From NCBI RefSeq assembly GCF_900105885.1, contig NZ_LT629780.1:3100001-3164000 (forward strand): a stretch of 64,000 nt of DNA, read 5' to 3'. Made by a program: the position numbers and the translations under genes. Each line of letters opens with the position of its first letter. The first letter of the stretch is position 1. The DNA is from Pseudomonas guangdongensis. GTDB taxonomy: Bacteria > Pseudomonadota > Gammaproteobacteria > Pseudomonadales > Pseudomonadaceae. Shown piece by piece: positions 38,856 through 48,013 of the stretch. The notes under the pieces were generated by a model. That model saw nothing but the letters and a program-made list of their open reading frames with translations, was not told the origin of the DNA and made no database searches.

Positions 38856-39809
38856 TCAGCCCTGCGCGCGCGCCTGCAGGAAAGATAGCGCCTGATACAG
38901 CATGCGCACGCGCGGCATCTCGACGCCCAGCGCCGCGGCGGCCGCCAGCGGCGCGGCATAGACGGCCTGCAGTTCGGCCGGCCGGCGCTGGGCGAAATCG
39001 TGGTACATGCTCGGCAGGTAGTCGGGCATGCGGTCGGTGTAGGCCAGCAGCTTGTGCGGGTAGTTCGCCGGCAAGGGCGCCCCGGCCGCCTCGGCGGCGG
39101 CCACCACCTCCTCCATCAGGGCCAGCAGCAAGGCGCGGCTGTCGGCCTGCGCCATCAGTAGCCGCGTCGAGGCGCCGAGCAGCGCGGACAGGCCGTTGTA
39201 GGGCACGTTCCACACCAGCTTCTGCCAGCGCGCCTGGGCCAGATCGGCGATCGGCGCGGACTCGATACCCGCCTCGCGCAGCCAGGCGACCCCCTGCTCC
39301 AGCAGCGCCAGGCGCTGCGCCTCGTCCGCCGGGCCGCTGTGATAGCCGAGGTTACAGACGCCCTGGGACTGATGCACCACCACCCCCGGCGCTTCGCGAT
39401 GCGCGCAGATGAAACACAGCCCGCCCAGCAGGTGCAGCGAGTCCGGCAACAGCGGCCGCAGCGCCTCTTCGACGCCCAGGCCGTTCTGCAGCAGCACCAC
39501 CTTGGCATCCGCGGCCGCCGCCTGCACGATCAGCGGCGCCAGTTCGGCATTGGCCGTGCTCTTGGCACCGACCAGCAGCCAGTCGCAGGCCGGCATCGCC
39601 GCCGCCTCGCACCAGGCGTTGACCTGCGGCAGGTGCAGCTCGCCCAGCTGGGCGTGGCGCACGCGCAGCCCCTCGCGGGCCACCGCGGCGTATTCGCTGC
39701 GCAGCAGGAAGTGCACCTCGAAGCCGGCGCGCGCCAGCATCAGACCGTAATACCCTCCGATGGCACCGGTGCCGATGATGCCGATGCGCGGACGTGGACT
39801 TGCGCTCAT
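38856..39809 (-). CDS. 2-dehydropantoate 2-reductase family protein
   Basis: A 317-residue NADP-dependent reductase of the PanE/ApbA family, which turns ketopantoate into pantoate on the way to CoA. The Rossmann motif GIIGTGAIGGYYGLMLARAG is at residues 10-29; the substrate-domain lysine region reads ARWQKLVWNVPYNGLSALLG, and the C-terminal helical domain includes PSMYHDFAQRRPAELQAVY. The start at 39809 (MSASPRPRIGIIG) puts the Rossmann motif at the N terminus; the open frame upstream runs antisense through the DAHP synthase start and is not coding. Pseudomonads often carry more than one PanE-like gene, so true panE function is not assured. Confidence 0.88.
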   Translation of the reverse strand: MSASPRPRIGIIGTGAIGGYYGLMLARAGFEVHFLLRSEYAAVAREGLRVRHAQLGELHLPQVNAWCEAAAMPACDWLLVGAKSTANAELAPLIVQAAAADAKVVLLQNGLGVEEALRPLLPDSLHLLGGLCFICAHREAPGVVVHQSQGVCNLGYHSGPADEAQRLALLEQGVAWLREAGIESAPIADLAQARWQKLVWNVPYNGLSALLGASTRLLMAQADSRALLLALMEEVVAAAEAAGAPLPANYPHKLLAYTDRMPDYLPSMYHDFAQRRPAELQAVYAAPLAAAAALGVEMPRVRMLYQALSFLQARAQG

Positions 39810-40077
39810 GGACTGCTCTCCAACGCGGAAAAGGACGAAGCGCGCACTATCCTGCGCCGGACGCCGGGCAGGCAAGCGGCGATGCCGGGATTCGTCCGTC
39901 GCGCACGGGCGGCGCGCCCGCAGCAGCCCGGCGCCGCGGCCGGCAAACCCGAAAGTCTTTATTGTGAAGCGCCTGCCGGACAGGTTAAGGTTCGGACACC
40001 CCGTTGACCTATCCTGCTGCGTTCCGCCACGGGCCCGACTGGCGGACGGCATCCGTGAACACGCGAGTAGCAACACG

Positions 40078-41154
40078 ATGGCTGATTTACCGATCGACGA
40101 CCTGAACATCGCCTCCAACGAGGCGCTGATCACTCCCGCACAGCTCAAGCACGAAGTGCCCCTCACCGAACTGGCCATGCGCACCGTCAGCCAGGGGCGC
40201 CAGGTCGTCCGCGACATTCTCGACGGCAAGGACCACCGCCTGTTCGTGGTGGTCGGCCCCTGCTCGATCCACGACGTCAAGGCCGCCCACGAATACGCCG
40301 AGCGCCTCAAGGTGCTGGCCGCCGAGGTGTCCGACACCCTGTTCCTGGTCATGCGCGTGTACTTCGAGAAGCCGCGCACCACCGTGGGCTGGAAAGGCCT
40401 GATCAACGATCCCTACCTGGACGACTCGTTCAAGATCCAGGACGGCCTGCACATCGGTCGCCAGTTGCTCAGCGACCTGGCCGAAATGGGCCTGCCGACC
40501 GCCACCGAGGCGCTCGACCCGATCTCCCCGCAGTACCTGCAGGACCTGATCAGTTGGTCGGCGATCGGCGCGCGCACCACCGAGTCGCAGACCCACCGCG
40601 AGATGGCTTCCGGCCTGTCCTCGGCGGTCGGCTTCAAGAACGGCACCGACGGCAGCCTGACCGTGGCGATCAACGCCCTGCAGTCGGTTTCCAGCCCGCA
40701 CCGCTTCCTCGGCCTCAACCAGCAGGGCCAGGTGTCCATCGTCACCACCAAGGGCAACCGCTACGGTCATGTGGTGCTGCGCGGCGGCAACGGCAAGCCC
40801 AACTACGATTCGGTCAGCGTGGCGCTCTGCGAGCAGGAACTGACCCGCGCCGGCATCCGCCCGAACATCATGGTCGACTGCAGCCACGCCAACTCCAACA
40901 AGGACCCGGCGCTGCAGCCCCTGGTGATGGACAACGTCGCCAACCAGATCCTCGAAGGCAACAACTCGATCATCGGCCTGATGGTGGAAAGCCACCTGGG
41001 CTGGGGCAGCCAGTCGATTCCGAAGGATCTCGGCGAGCTCAAGTACGGGGTGTCCGTCACCGACGCCTGCATCGACTGGAACACCACCGAGAAGGCCCTG
41101 CGTAGCATGCATGCCAAGCTCAAGGACGTGCTGCCCAAGCGCCAGCGCGGCTGA
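40078..41154 (+). CDS. 3-deoxy-7-phosphoheptulonate (DAHP) synthase, class I
   Basis: A 358-residue enzyme that condenses PEP with erythrose 4-phosphate, the first step of aromatic amino-acid synthesis. Class I-alpha landmarks include VVVGPCSIHDVKAAHEYA, MRVYFEKPRTTVGWKGLIND, TEALDPISPQYLQDLISW, GARTTESQTHREMASGLS and DCSHANSNKDP. I cannot tell from sequence alone whether it is the Tyr- or Phe-inhibited isoenzyme. The ATG at 40078 starts MADLPIDDLNIAS; the in-frame region upstream is intergenic. The 268-base gap to the divergent reductase gene should hold its promoter, but I saw only weak -35/-10 candidates. Confidence 0.95.
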   Translation: MADLPIDDLNIASNEALITPAQLKHEVPLTELAMRTVSQGRQVVRDILDGKDHRLFVVVGPCSIHDVKAAHEYAERLKVLAAEVSDTLFLVMRVYFEKPRTTVGWKGLINDPYLDDSFKIQDGLHIGRQLLSDLAEMGLPTATEALDPISPQYLQDLISWSAIGARTTESQTHREMASGLSSAVGFKNGTDGSLTVAINALQSVSSPHRFLGLNQQGQVSIVTTKGNRYGHVVLRGGNGKPNYDSVSVALCEQELTRAGIRPNIMVDCSHANSNKDPALQPLVMDNVANQILEGNNSIIGLMVESHLGWGSQSIPKDLGELKYGVSVTDACIDWNTTEKALRSMHAKLKDVLPKRQRG

Positions 41155-41165
41155 GGCTGCACACG

Positions 41166-41216
41166 CCAGAAACGACAAGGCCGGGCATCTTGCCCGGCCT
41201 TGTCGTTTCTGGTTTT
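41166..41216. terminator. strong terminator after DAHP synthase
   Basis: A 22-bp perfect inverted repeat (41166-41187 with 41191-41212, core AAGGCCGGGCA/TGCCCGGCCTT) is followed by TTTT on the plus strand. It also covers the 3' end of the convergent GNAT-like gene. Confidence 0.9.
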
Positions 41217-41506
41217 CACGCCTCGCGGGCGACGCTGCCCTGGCGGCGCTCCATGTAGCGCTCCACATAGGAGCAGGACGGTATGACCGTATAGCCCATC
41301 GCCTCGGCGAAACGCAGGGCTTCTTCGGTCAACGCCGCGGCGACGCCGCGCCCGCGCAGGCTGTCCGGCACATAGGTGCGGTAGATGTCGATGGTCTGCT
41401 TGCCCAGATCCATGTAGGACAGGTAGGCCCGATGGCCATCCACAGTCACCGCGAACTGCTTGCCCGCCGGATCGTGCTGGACTTCAATGGACAATGACTC
41501 GCTCAT
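41216..41506 (-). CDS. small GNAT-like N-acetyltransferase (YjdJ/COG2388 type)
   Basis: A 96-residue minimal GNAT-fold protein. It shows the acetyl-CoA pyrophosphate-binding loop as SLRGRGVAAALTEEALRFAEA (about residues 52-72), followed by GYTVIPSCSYVERYMERR. Such mini-GNATs have only the CoA-binding core and no known substrate. The start at 41506 follows a GGGGAG site; an earlier in-frame ATG would add a basic leader without family features. It is convergent with the DAHP synthase gene. Confidence 0.85.
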   Translation of the reverse strand: MSESLSIEVQHDPAGKQFAVTVDGHRAYLSYMDLGKQTIDIYRTYVPDSLRGRGVAAALTEEALRFAEAMGYTVIPSCSYVERYMERRQGSVAREA

Positions 41507-41806
41507 CTCGACTCTCCCCTCGCTGCGCTGCTCATGGCGTTCCACCCGAGTCTTGAACATTAGCAAAGCCCGGGCGCGGCTGTCCAAACTCGACCCCGCC
41601 GCTGGGCGGCCAGGCAGTGTCCGCATCGGCGCCAATACTGGCTACTTTTTGCACAGCTGTCGACCTTGCAGTGTCCCCGGCAAAAAAAAAGCCAAGACAG
41701 GCGGTCGGCACATTTACTTACTAGAACTTATGAGTACCATGTACAGCAGCAGGTTTCCCGGTATGGGGAATCGCATCATGGAAAGTCCACCTTAAGGGGA
41801 ACACCG
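41507..41806. other. intergenic region upstream of oprI
   Basis: This 300-base gap separates the divergent GNAT-like gene from oprI. It is AT-richer than its surroundings and contains a run of nine A residues at 41682-41690, a possible upstream element for the oprI promoter. I could not assign a confident -35/-10 pair. The oprI ribosome-binding site AAGGGGA is at 41793-41799. Confidence 0.5.
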
Positions 41807-42058
41807 ATGAACAACGTTCTGAAAATTTCCGCTCTGACCCTGGCCGCCATCCTGGCTACCGGTTGCAGCAGCATGTCCAAAGAAACCGAAGCCCGTCTGA
41901 CCGCTACCGAAGACGCCGCTGCCCGCGCTCAGGCTCGTGCCGACGAAGCCTACAACAAGGCTGACGAAGCTCTGGCCGCCGCTCAGAAGGCTCAGCAGAC
42001 CGCTGACGAAGCCAACGAGCGCGCCCTGCGCATGCTGGAAAAAGCCAGCCGCAAGTAA
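41807..42058 (+). CDS. oprI: major outer-membrane lipoprotein OprI (Lpp-like)
   Basis: An 83-residue murein-type lipoprotein, one of the most abundant pseudomonad proteins, which ties the outer membrane to peptidoglycan. The signal peptide ends in a lipobox with the lipidated cysteine at residue 20 ([18 protein letters not shown]). The mature part is a heptad-repeat trimeric coiled coil ([20 protein letters not shown]...) ending in lysine (ASRK), the residue used for peptidoglycan linkage in Lpp. Codons differ from the neighbours: GCT and CGT are frequent, the bias expected of very high expression. A strong terminator follows. Confidence 0.97.
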   Translation: MNNVLKISALTLAAILATGCSSMSKETEARLTATEDAAARAQARADEAYNKADEALAAAQKAQQTADEANERALRMLEKASRK

Positions 42059-42082
42059 TAGATCCCCGGATCTGGCACTTGT

Positions 42083-42114
42083 GAAAAAGCCGGCCCCTCG
42101 GGGCCGGCTTTTTC
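42083..42114. terminator. rho-independent terminator of oprI
   Basis: A 15-bp perfect inverted repeat (42083-42097 with 42100-42114, core AAGCCGGCCCC/GGGGCCGGCTT) ends in five T residues on the plus strand and is T-rich on the minus strand as well. Confidence 0.92.
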
Positions 42115-42141
42115 ATGCCTGCAAAACGCGTCGCCCTCAAG

Positions 42142-42182
42142 CGACGAGGCCCGCGACAGCAGCGCTGCCACGGGCCTCGTCG
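42142..42182 (-). terminator. stem-loop after the L,D-transpeptidase gene
   Basis: A 12-bp stem (CGACGAGGCCCG at 42142-42153, CGGGCCTCGTCG at 42171-42182) encloses an inner GCAGCGCTGC palindrome. It begins 20 bases past the transpeptidase stop. No strong T tract follows until the oprI terminator. Confidence 0.5.
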
Positions 42183-42201
42183 AGCCAGTCACGGCGCGGG
42201 A

Positions 42202-43152
42202 TCATTCCGCGCTGGCCACGGCCTCTCGCGAAGGGGCGATCTCCACCGGGATGCCGTCTTCGGCGGCCACCACCTCGCGGACCACTTCCCAGTCCAGGCT
42301 CTGCTCGCCGCCCAGGTCGTTGCGCTTGAGCAGGGTGTTGATCACCTGCGCATGCTTGTCGACCACCGAGGCCTCGCCGGTGTCGTCCAGCGGCGCATGG
42401 GCCTCCAGGTAGACCTTGCCGCCACTGATGCCGAACTTGTACGGCTCGTTGATGATCCGCACCTTGGTACCCACCGGTACCATCTTCGCCAGCTCCAGTA
42501 CGTTGTGGTTGAGCATGCGGAAGCAGCCGTGGCTGACCCGCATGCCGATGCCGAACTTCTTGTTGGAACCGTGGATCAGGTAGCCCGCCGTCCCCAGGGT
42601 GAACTTGAACGGCCCGAGCGGATTGTTCGGACCCGGCGGGAAGATCGCCGGCAGGATGTCGCCCTCGGCGGCATGTTCCTCGCGGATCGACTTGGGCGGA
42701 ATCCAGGTCGGGTTGGGGAACTTGCCGGTGATGGTGGTGTTGGCGATCGGCGAGTTCCAGCCCTCGCGGCCGATGCCCAGCGGGAAGGTGTGCACCACGT
42801 TCTGGCCTTTCGGGAAGTAGTACATGCGGTACTCGGCCAGGTTGATGACGATGCCTTCGCGCGGCCCCGGCGGCAGGATGAAGCGGGTCGGCAGGATCAC
42901 CTCGCTGCCCTCGCCCGGCAGCCAGGGATCGACGCCCGGGTTGGCGGCGACCATTTCCAGATAGCCGAGGTCGTTCGCCGTACCGAGGTCGGCGAAGGTG
43001 TCTTCGTACTTGGCCTTGATCACCTGCACCTGGCCGACCACATCTTCGCCGGGCGGCGGCAGCGGCAGCTCCAGAGCGATGGCCGGCGCGGCCAGCAGCA
43101 GGGCGGACAACGAGGCCAACAGCGGACGAACGGCAAAAGCGCGCGGCAACAT
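42202..43152 (-). CDS. L,D-transpeptidase (YkuD domain) with LysM-like domain
   Basis: A 316-residue exported enzyme. Residues 1-27 are a signal peptide (LLASLSALLLAAPAIA). A LysM-like segment spans about 38-90, then the YkuD catalytic domain with YLIHGSNKKFGIGMRVSHGCFRM, where H194 and C210 are the active-site residues. Members of this family either form 3-3 peptidoglycan crosslinks or attach the Lpp-type lipoprotein to peptidoglycan (ErfK/YbiS). Convergent placement directly beside oprI makes the anchoring role the more attractive one, an inference. The start at 43152 has AGGAA eight bases upstream; a TTG ten codons earlier is rejected. Confidence 0.93.
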   Translation of the reverse strand: MLPRAFAVRPLLASLSALLLAAPAIALELPLPPPGEDVVGQVQVIKAKYEDTFADLGTANDLGYLEMVAANPGVDPWLPGEGSEVILPTRFILPPGPREGIVINLAEYRMYYFPKGQNVVHTFPLGIGREGWNSPIANTTITGKFPNPTWIPPKSIREEHAAEGDILPAIFPPGPNNPLGPFKFTLGTAGYLIHGSNKKFGIGMRVSHGCFRMLNHNVLELAKMVPVGTKVRIINEPYKFGISGGKVYLEAHAPLDDTGEASVVDKHAQVINTLLKRNDLGGEQSLDWEVVREVVAAEDGIPVEIAPSREAVASAE

Positions 43153-43341
43153 CGGAAGTTCCTGAGTATTTTGGGTGGTCAATTATTGTACATCGGCGCC
43201 CCGGCCACGGGGAGTCCTATCGTCTCTCGGCGCAGAACCGTCCCATGCAGCAGTCGGTGCAGTGTTGCGGGAGGGCCGATAGCAGCCCGTCAAGGCGCCT
43301 CCGGAACGCACAGCGACGCTGCGCAGAGTCCTCCTGCGGAC

Positions 43342-43623
43342 TCAGCGCAGCGGCCAGTCCCGCGGCAAGCCATGGCGCTCGGCGCGCAGGCGCTGCAGGC
43401 ACACCGAGCACAGCCGGTTGTCCTTGAGCACCGCGCGATCCAGATCCATCCACAGGGGCTGCGCCGGCAGCAGGCTGCCGCACAGGGTATGGTCGCCCGC
43501 ATCGTCCAGCTCCAGCTGCCGGGCCACCACATGCAGGCGCACCTCCTGGCAGGCGAACAGGTCGAGCTGTTCGTTGGGCACCAGCAGTCGGTAGGCGTAC
43601 AGGGACCAGCTATGGCGGGACAT
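43342..43623 (-). CDS. conserved small cysteine-containing hypothetical protein
   Basis: A 93-residue protein starting MSRHSWSLYAYRLLVPNEQL. It has four cysteines, two of them as a CxxC (LFACQEV, TLCGSLLP, RLCSVCLQRL), which may form a small metal site. There is no signal peptide or membrane segment. It lies between the L,D-transpeptidase and tesA, all on the minus strand. I do not recognise a family; a gene in the same place in P. aeruginosa (recollection) supports it being real. Confidence 0.58.
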   Translation of the reverse strand: MSRHSWSLYAYRLLVPNEQLDLFACQEVRLHVVARQLELDDAGDHTLCGSLLPAQPLWMDLDRAVLKDNRLCSVCLQRLRAERHGLPRDWPLR

Positions 43624-43684
43624 CGAGAGGGGCTCCGGGGCGACGGCGCGCAACCTTAGCCGAAAGCCCCGGACGGGAAAAGCC

Positions 43685-44290
43685 TCAGAGCAGCGGCGCG
43701 AGGGTCGGCCAGAGATTTTCCAGCAGCACCGGCTGCGCAGCGGCGTTGGGGTGGATGCCGTCGCCCTGCATCAGCGCCGGCACGCCGCCCACACCCTCCA
43801 GGAAGAACGGCACCAGCGGCACCGCGCGCCGCGCGGCCAGCTCGCGGTACACCTGGGCGAAGGCGCGGGTATAGCGCTCGCCATAGTTGGGCGGCAGCTG
43901 CATGCCGAGCAGGACCACCGTCGCGCCGGCCGCCTGCCCCTGCGCGATCATCGCCTCCAGGTTGGCCTGCAGCTGTGCCGGCGGCTGGCCGCGCAGGCCG
44001 TCGTTGCCGCCCAGCTCGATCAGCAGCAGCTGCGGTGCATGGCGCTCCAGCAACTCCGGCAGGCGGGCCCGCCCGCCGGCGCTGGTTTCGCCGCTGCGCG
44101 AGGCGTTGACCACCTGCCACTGCGGCGCCTGCTCGCGCAGCCGGTCATCCAGCAGGCTGACCCAGCCCTGGCGAGTTTCCAGCCCGAAAGCCGCGCTGAT
44201 ACTATCCCCGACGACCAGCAGCGTGCCGGCCATCGCCTGCTGGGCCAGCAGCAGCCACAGCAGGCCGGTCCCCAACCACTTCATAGCCAT
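43685..44290 (-). CDS. tesA: arylesterase/acyl-CoA thioesterase TesA (SGNH hydrolase)
   Basis: A 201-residue exported SGNH-family esterase. The signal peptide is residues 1-22 (GLLWLLLAQQAMAG). SGNH blocks: block I LLVVGDSISAAFGLE with the catalytic serine, block III ELGGNDGLRG, and block V DGIHPNAAAQ with catalytic Asp and His. Two starts are possible, ATG at 44290 or at 44284 (MAMKW or MKW); the GGGGAG site favours either. Only ten bases separate it from the divergent ABC ATPase start, the arrangement also found around tesA in other gammaproteobacteria, including E. coli tesA-ybbA. Confidence 0.94.
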   Translation of the reverse strand: MAMKWLGTGLLWLLLAQQAMAGTLLVVGDSISAAFGLETRQGWVSLLDDRLREQAPQWQVVNASRSGETSAGGRARLPELLERHAPQLLLIELGGNDGLRGQPPAQLQANLEAMIAQGQAAGATVVLLGMQLPPNYGERYTRAFAQVYRELAARRAVPLVPFFLEGVGGVPALMQGDGIHPNAAAQPVLLENLWPTLAPLL

Positions 44291-44300
44291 CGGACTCCCC

Positions 44301-44978
44301 ATGAGCGCCAGCATTCTCTCTGCGAGCCACCTTAGCAAAGTGGTCCCCGGCCCGGAAGGCGAACTGACCCTCCTCGACGCCTTCTCCCTGGAGCTGGCCC
44401 GCGGCGACTCGCTGGCCATCGTCGGCCGCTCGGGCTCGGGCAAGTCGACCCTGCTCGGCCTGCTCGCCGGACTCGACCTGCCCAGCGGCGGCGAGGTGGT
44501 GCTGGCCGGCCAGCCGCTCGGCCGCCTCGACGAGGACCAGCGCGCCCGGGTGCGCGCCGAGCATGTCGGCTTCGTGTTCCAGTCCTTCCAGCTGCTCGAC
44601 AGCCTCACCGCCACGGAGAACGTCATGCTGCCGCTGGAACTGGAAGGCCGCCGCGACGCCCGCAGCCGCGCCGTCGCGCTGCTCGAACGGGTCGGCCTCG
44701 GCCAGCGCCTGGGCCACTACCCGCGCCAGCTGTCCGGCGGCGAGCAGCAGCGGGTGGCGGTGGCCCGCGCCTTCGCCGGCGAGCCCGACCTGCTGTTCGC
44801 CGACGAGCCCACCGGCAACCTCGACAGCCAGACCGGCGAGCGCATCATCGAGCTGCTCTTCGAGCTCAACCGCGAGCGCGGCACCACCCTGGTGCTGGTC
44901 ACCCACGACGCCCGCCTCGCCGCCCGCTGCCGGCGCCAGCTGCGCCTGGAGGCCGGCCGCCTGGTGCCGGAGGCCTGA
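44301..44978 (+). CDS. ABC transporter ATP-binding protein (YbbA type)
   Basis: A 225-residue ABC ATPase of the LolD/MacB-like subfamily. It shows Walker A GRSGSGKST, Q loop FVFQSFQLLD, signature LSGGEQQRV and Walker B LLFADEPTGNLD, with H loop LVTHD. Together with the downstream FtsX-like permease it forms a type VII-style mechanotransmission complex and not a classical importer. Its start overlaps the regulatory region of tesA. It is translationally coupled to the permease through a TGATG overlap (44976-44980). Confidence 0.94.
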   Translation: MSASILSASHLSKVVPGPEGELTLLDAFSLELARGDSLAIVGRSGSGKSTLLGLLAGLDLPSGGEVVLAGQPLGRLDEDQRARVRAEHVGFVFQSFQLLDSLTATENVMLPLELEGRRDARSRAVALLERVGLGQRLGHYPRQLSGGEQQRVAVARAFAGEPDLLFADEPTGNLDSQTGERIIELLFELNRERGTTLVLVTHDARLAARCRRQLRLEAGRLVPEA

Positions 44979-47485
44979 TGCGCGCGCCGCTGTCCTTCCT
45001 CCATCTGCTGCGCCTGGCCCTGCGCCAGCTGCGCCGCGAGGCGCGCGCCGGCGAACTGCGCGTGCTGTTCGTCGCCCTGCTGATCGCCGTGGCGGCGAGC
45101 AGCGCCATCGGCCACTTCACCGAACGCCTGAACGGCGCCATGCTGCTGCGCGCCGGCGAATTCCTCGGCGCCGACCTGGTGCTGCGCGGCAGCAGTCCGG
45201 CACAGCCGGACCAGCTCGACGCCGGCCGGCGCCTCGGCCTGCAGGAAGCCGCCACGGTCGAGTTCTCCAGCGTGATCGCCAGCGAACAGGCCCTGCAGTT
45301 GGCCAGCGTCAAGGCGGTCGACGCGCGCTACCCGCTGCGCGGCCAGCTGCGCAGTGCCGCGCACCCCTTCGCCGCCGAACAGCCCGGAGGCCATCCGGCG
45401 CCCGGCGAGGCCTGGGCGGAAAGCCGCCTGCTGACCGCGCTGGACCTGAAGGTCGGCGACGTCGTCGAGGTCGGCCGCCAGCGCCTGCGCCTGAGCCGCG
45501 TGCTGACCTACGAGCCGGACCGCGCCGGCGACTTCTACAGCCTGACCCCGCGCCTGCTGATCAACCTCGCCGACCTGGACGCCACCGGCGTGGTGCAGCC
45601 CGGCAGCCGGGTCGCCTACCGCACCCTGTGGCGCGGCGAGGCGGCGCAGCTGGCGGCCTATCGGCAGGCGCTCGACGGCCGCCTGGCCGCCCACCAGCGC
45701 CTGCAGGATGCTCGCGACGGCAGCCGGCAGATCGGCGGCGCGCTGCAGCGCGCCGAGCGCTACCTGGGCCTGGCCAGCCTCGCCGCGGTGCTGCTCGCCG
45801 GGGTCGCGGTGGCGCTGTCGGCCAGCCGTTTCGCCAGCCGCCGCTACGACCTGGCCGCCCTGCTGCGCTGCCTGGGTCTGGCCCGTCGCCAGGCGCTCGC
45901 CCTGTTCGCCCTGCAGGTGCTGCTGCTCGGCCTGGCCGCCAGCCTGGCCGGCGTGCTGCTCGGCAGCCTCGCCCAGCTCGCCCTGTTCCACCTGCTCGGC
46001 GGCCTGCTGCCGGCCGAAATCCCGCCGACCGGCTGGCGCCCGGCGCTGCTCGGCGTCGCCGTCGGCATGGTCGCCATGGCCGGCTTCGCCCTGCCGCCGC
46101 TGGCCGCGCTGGGCCGGGTGGCGCCGCTGCGCGTGCTGCGCCGCGACCTGCAGCCGGTGCCGCTGTCCAGCCTGGCCGCCTACGCCAGCGCGCTGCTGGC
46201 GCTGGGCCTGCTGATGTGGTGGCTGAGCCTGGACCTGTGGCTGACCCTCGCCCTGCTCGGTGGCGGCCTGCTCGCCTGCCTGCTGCTCGGCGGCCTGTGG
46301 CTGCTGGCCCTGCGCGGCCTGCGCCGCCTGCTGGCCAACGCCGGACTGGCCTGGCGCCTGGGACTCGGCCAGTTGCTGCGCCACCCGCTGGCCGCCGCCG
46401 GCCAGTCGCTGGCCTTCGGCCTGATCCTGCTGGCCATGGCGCTGGTGCTGCTGCTGCGCAGCGAGCTGCTCGACGACTGGCAGCGCCAGTTGCCGGCCGA
46501 CGCCGCCAACCACTTCGCCCTGAACATCCTGCCCGACGAGCGCGAGGCCTTCGCCGCGCGCCTGGCCGCGCTCTCGGCGCGCCGCGCGCCGCTCTACCCG
46601 GTCGCCCCCGGCCGGCTGGTCAGCATCAACGGCGAGCCGGTGCGCCAGCACGTCAGCAAGGAGTCGCGCGGCGAGCGGGCGGTGCAGCGCGACCTGAGCC
46701 TGACCTGGAGCCACGAACTGGCCGCCGACAACCGCCTGCTCGCCGGCCAGTGGTGGGATACGCTGCCGGCCGGACACGGCCCGGCGGTGTCCATCGAGGC
46801 CAAGCTGGCCGAGAGCCTGGGTGTCGGCGTCGGCGACCGGCTCGGCTTCGACATCGGCGGGCAGGCGCTGGAGGCGCGGGTCGCCAGCCTGCGCAGCGTC
46901 GACTGGGACAGTTTCCAGCCCAACTTCTACATGGTCTTCGAGCCGTCCAGCATGGCCGGCATCGCGGTCACCTACCTGACCAGCTTCCACCTGCCGGCCA
47001 GCCGCGAGCGGGAGCTGGTCGAGCTGGCCCGCGCCTTCCCGGCGGTCACCCTGCTGCAGGTCGACGCTTTGCTCGCCCAGCTGCGCAGCATCCTCGCCCA
47101 GGTCAGCCTGGCGGTGGAGTTCGTCCTGCTGTTCGTGCTCGCCGCCGGCCTCGCGGTGCTGCTCGCCGGCCTGCAGAGCACCCTCGACGAGCGCACCCGC
47201 CAGGGCGCCCTGCTCCGCGCCCTCGGCGCCGAGCGCCGCCTGCTGCAGCGCGCGCGCCTGGGCGAATTCGCCGTGCTCGGCGCCGCCAGCGGCCTGCTCG
47301 CCGCACTGGGCTGCGAGCTGGTCAGCGCCCTGCTCTACCGGCTGGTCTTCGACATGCCCTGGCAGCTCCACCCGCAACTGCTCCTGCTACCCCCGCTGGG
47401 CGCGGCGCTGGTCGCCGGCGCCGGCCTGCTGGGCACCCGCCGCGTGCTGAGCGCCAGTCCGCTGGCGGTGCTGCGCGAATCCTGA
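44978..47485 (+). CDS. FtsX-like ABC transporter permease (YbbP type)
   Basis: An 835-residue inner-membrane permease. The first transmembrane helix (residues 25-45, [20 protein letters not shown]) precedes a periplasmic MacB-like domain. FtsX-type three-helix modules lie near residues 260-380 and near the C terminus (690-830), separated by extra hydrophobic segments around 400-510, giving about ten helices as in YbbP. It pairs with the ATPase upstream. The substrate is unknown; the tesA neighbour suggests lipid or lipoprotein-related cargo, an inference only. Confidence 0.92.
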   Translation: MRAPLSFLHLLRLALRQLRREARAGELRVLFVALLIAVAASSAIGHFTERLNGAMLLRAGEFLGADLVLRGSSPAQPDQLDAGRRLGLQEAATVEFSSVIASEQALQLASVKAVDARYPLRGQLRSAAHPFAAEQPGGHPAPGEAWAESRLLTALDLKVGDVVEVGRQRLRLSRVLTYEPDRAGDFYSLTPRLLINLADLDATGVVQPGSRVAYRTLWRGEAAQLAAYRQALDGRLAAHQRLQDARDGSRQIGGALQRAERYLGLASLAAVLLAGVAVALSASRFASRRYDLAALLRCLGLARRQALALFALQVLLLGLAASLAGVLLGSLAQLALFHLLGGLLPAEIPPTGWRPALLGVAVGMVAMAGFALPPLAALGRVAPLRVLRRDLQPVPLSSLAAYASALLALGLLMWWLSLDLWLTLALLGGGLLACLLLGGLWLLALRGLRRLLANAGLAWRLGLGQLLRHPLAAAGQSLAFGLILLAMALVLLLRSELLDDWQRQLPADAANHFALNILPDEREAFAARLAALSARRAPLYPVAPGRLVSINGEPVRQHVSKESRGERAVQRDLSLTWSHELAADNRLLAGQWWDTLPAGHGPAVSIEAKLAESLGVGVGDRLGFDIGGQALEARVASLRSVDWDSFQPNFYMVFEPSSMAGIAVTYLTSFHLPASRERELVELARAFPAVTLLQVDALLAQLRSILAQVSLAVEFVLLFVLAAGLAVLLAGLQSTLDERTRQGALLRALGAERRLLQRARLGEFAVLGAASGLLAALGCELVSALLYRLVFDMPWQLHPQLLLLPPLGAALVAGAGLLGTRRVLSASPLAVLRES

Positions 47486-47507
47486 TCCCCCGTACCGGAG
47501 TCGCTCG

Positions 47508-48005
47508 ATGAGCCGATATCGTCCGCCGCGCCCCGCCGGCACCCCGCTGATCACCCCCGAAGGCGAGGCGCGGCTGCGCGCCGAACTGCACGAACTGTGG
47601 AACGTGCGCCGCCCGCAGGTCACCCAGGCGGTCAGCGAGGCCGCCGCCCAGGGCGACCGTTCGGAGAACGCCGAATACACCTACGGCAAGAAGATGCTGC
47701 GCGAGATCGACAGCCGCGTGCGCTTCCTGCGCAAGCGCCTGGAGGCCCTCAAGGTGGTGGGCGAGCGGCCGGCCGACCCCGGCAAGGTGTACTTCGGCGC
47801 CTGGGTGACCCTCGAGGACGAGGACGGCGAGCAGGCCCGCTACCGCATCGTCGGCCCCGACGAACTGGACCTCAAGCACAACCTGATCAGCATCGACTCG
47901 CCGCTGGCCCGCGCGCTGGTCGGCAAACCGCTGGATGCCGAGGTGCGGGTGCAGACCCCGGCTGGCGAGCGCAGCTGGTACGTGGTGGCCATCGACTATC
48001 CCTGA
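47508..48005 (+). CDS. greB: transcription elongation factor GreB
   Basis: A 165-residue factor that enters the RNA-polymerase secondary channel and stimulates cleavage of backtracked RNA. The N-terminal coiled-coil hairpin carries the acidic tip in [19 protein letters not shown], with a GreA/B C-terminal FKBP-like domain ([42 protein letters not shown]). Length and the basic N terminus ([18 protein letters not shown]) favour GreB over GreA. It lies 22 bases after the permease gene and may be cotranscribed. Confidence 0.95.
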   Translation: MSRYRPPRPAGTPLITPEGEARLRAELHELWNVRRPQVTQAVSEAAAQGDRSENAEYTYGKKMLREIDSRVRFLRKRLEALKVVGERPADPGKVYFGAWVTLEDEDGEQARYRIVGPDELDLKHNLISIDSPLARALVGKPLDAEVRVQTPAGERSWYVVAIDYP

Positions 48006-48013
48006 GCCGAGGC

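Noticed and set aside
39810..40406. An N-terminal extension of the ketopantoate-reductase-like gene by about 200 codons
   Set aside because: The extension is antisense to the DAHP synthase start, lacks family similarity, and would displace the Rossmann motif from the N terminus.
44563..47511. A 982-residue plus-strand frame overlapping the ABC permease
   Set aside because: It is Arg/Ala/Pro-rich with no recognisable motifs, while the overlapping frame encodes a clear FtsX-like permease.
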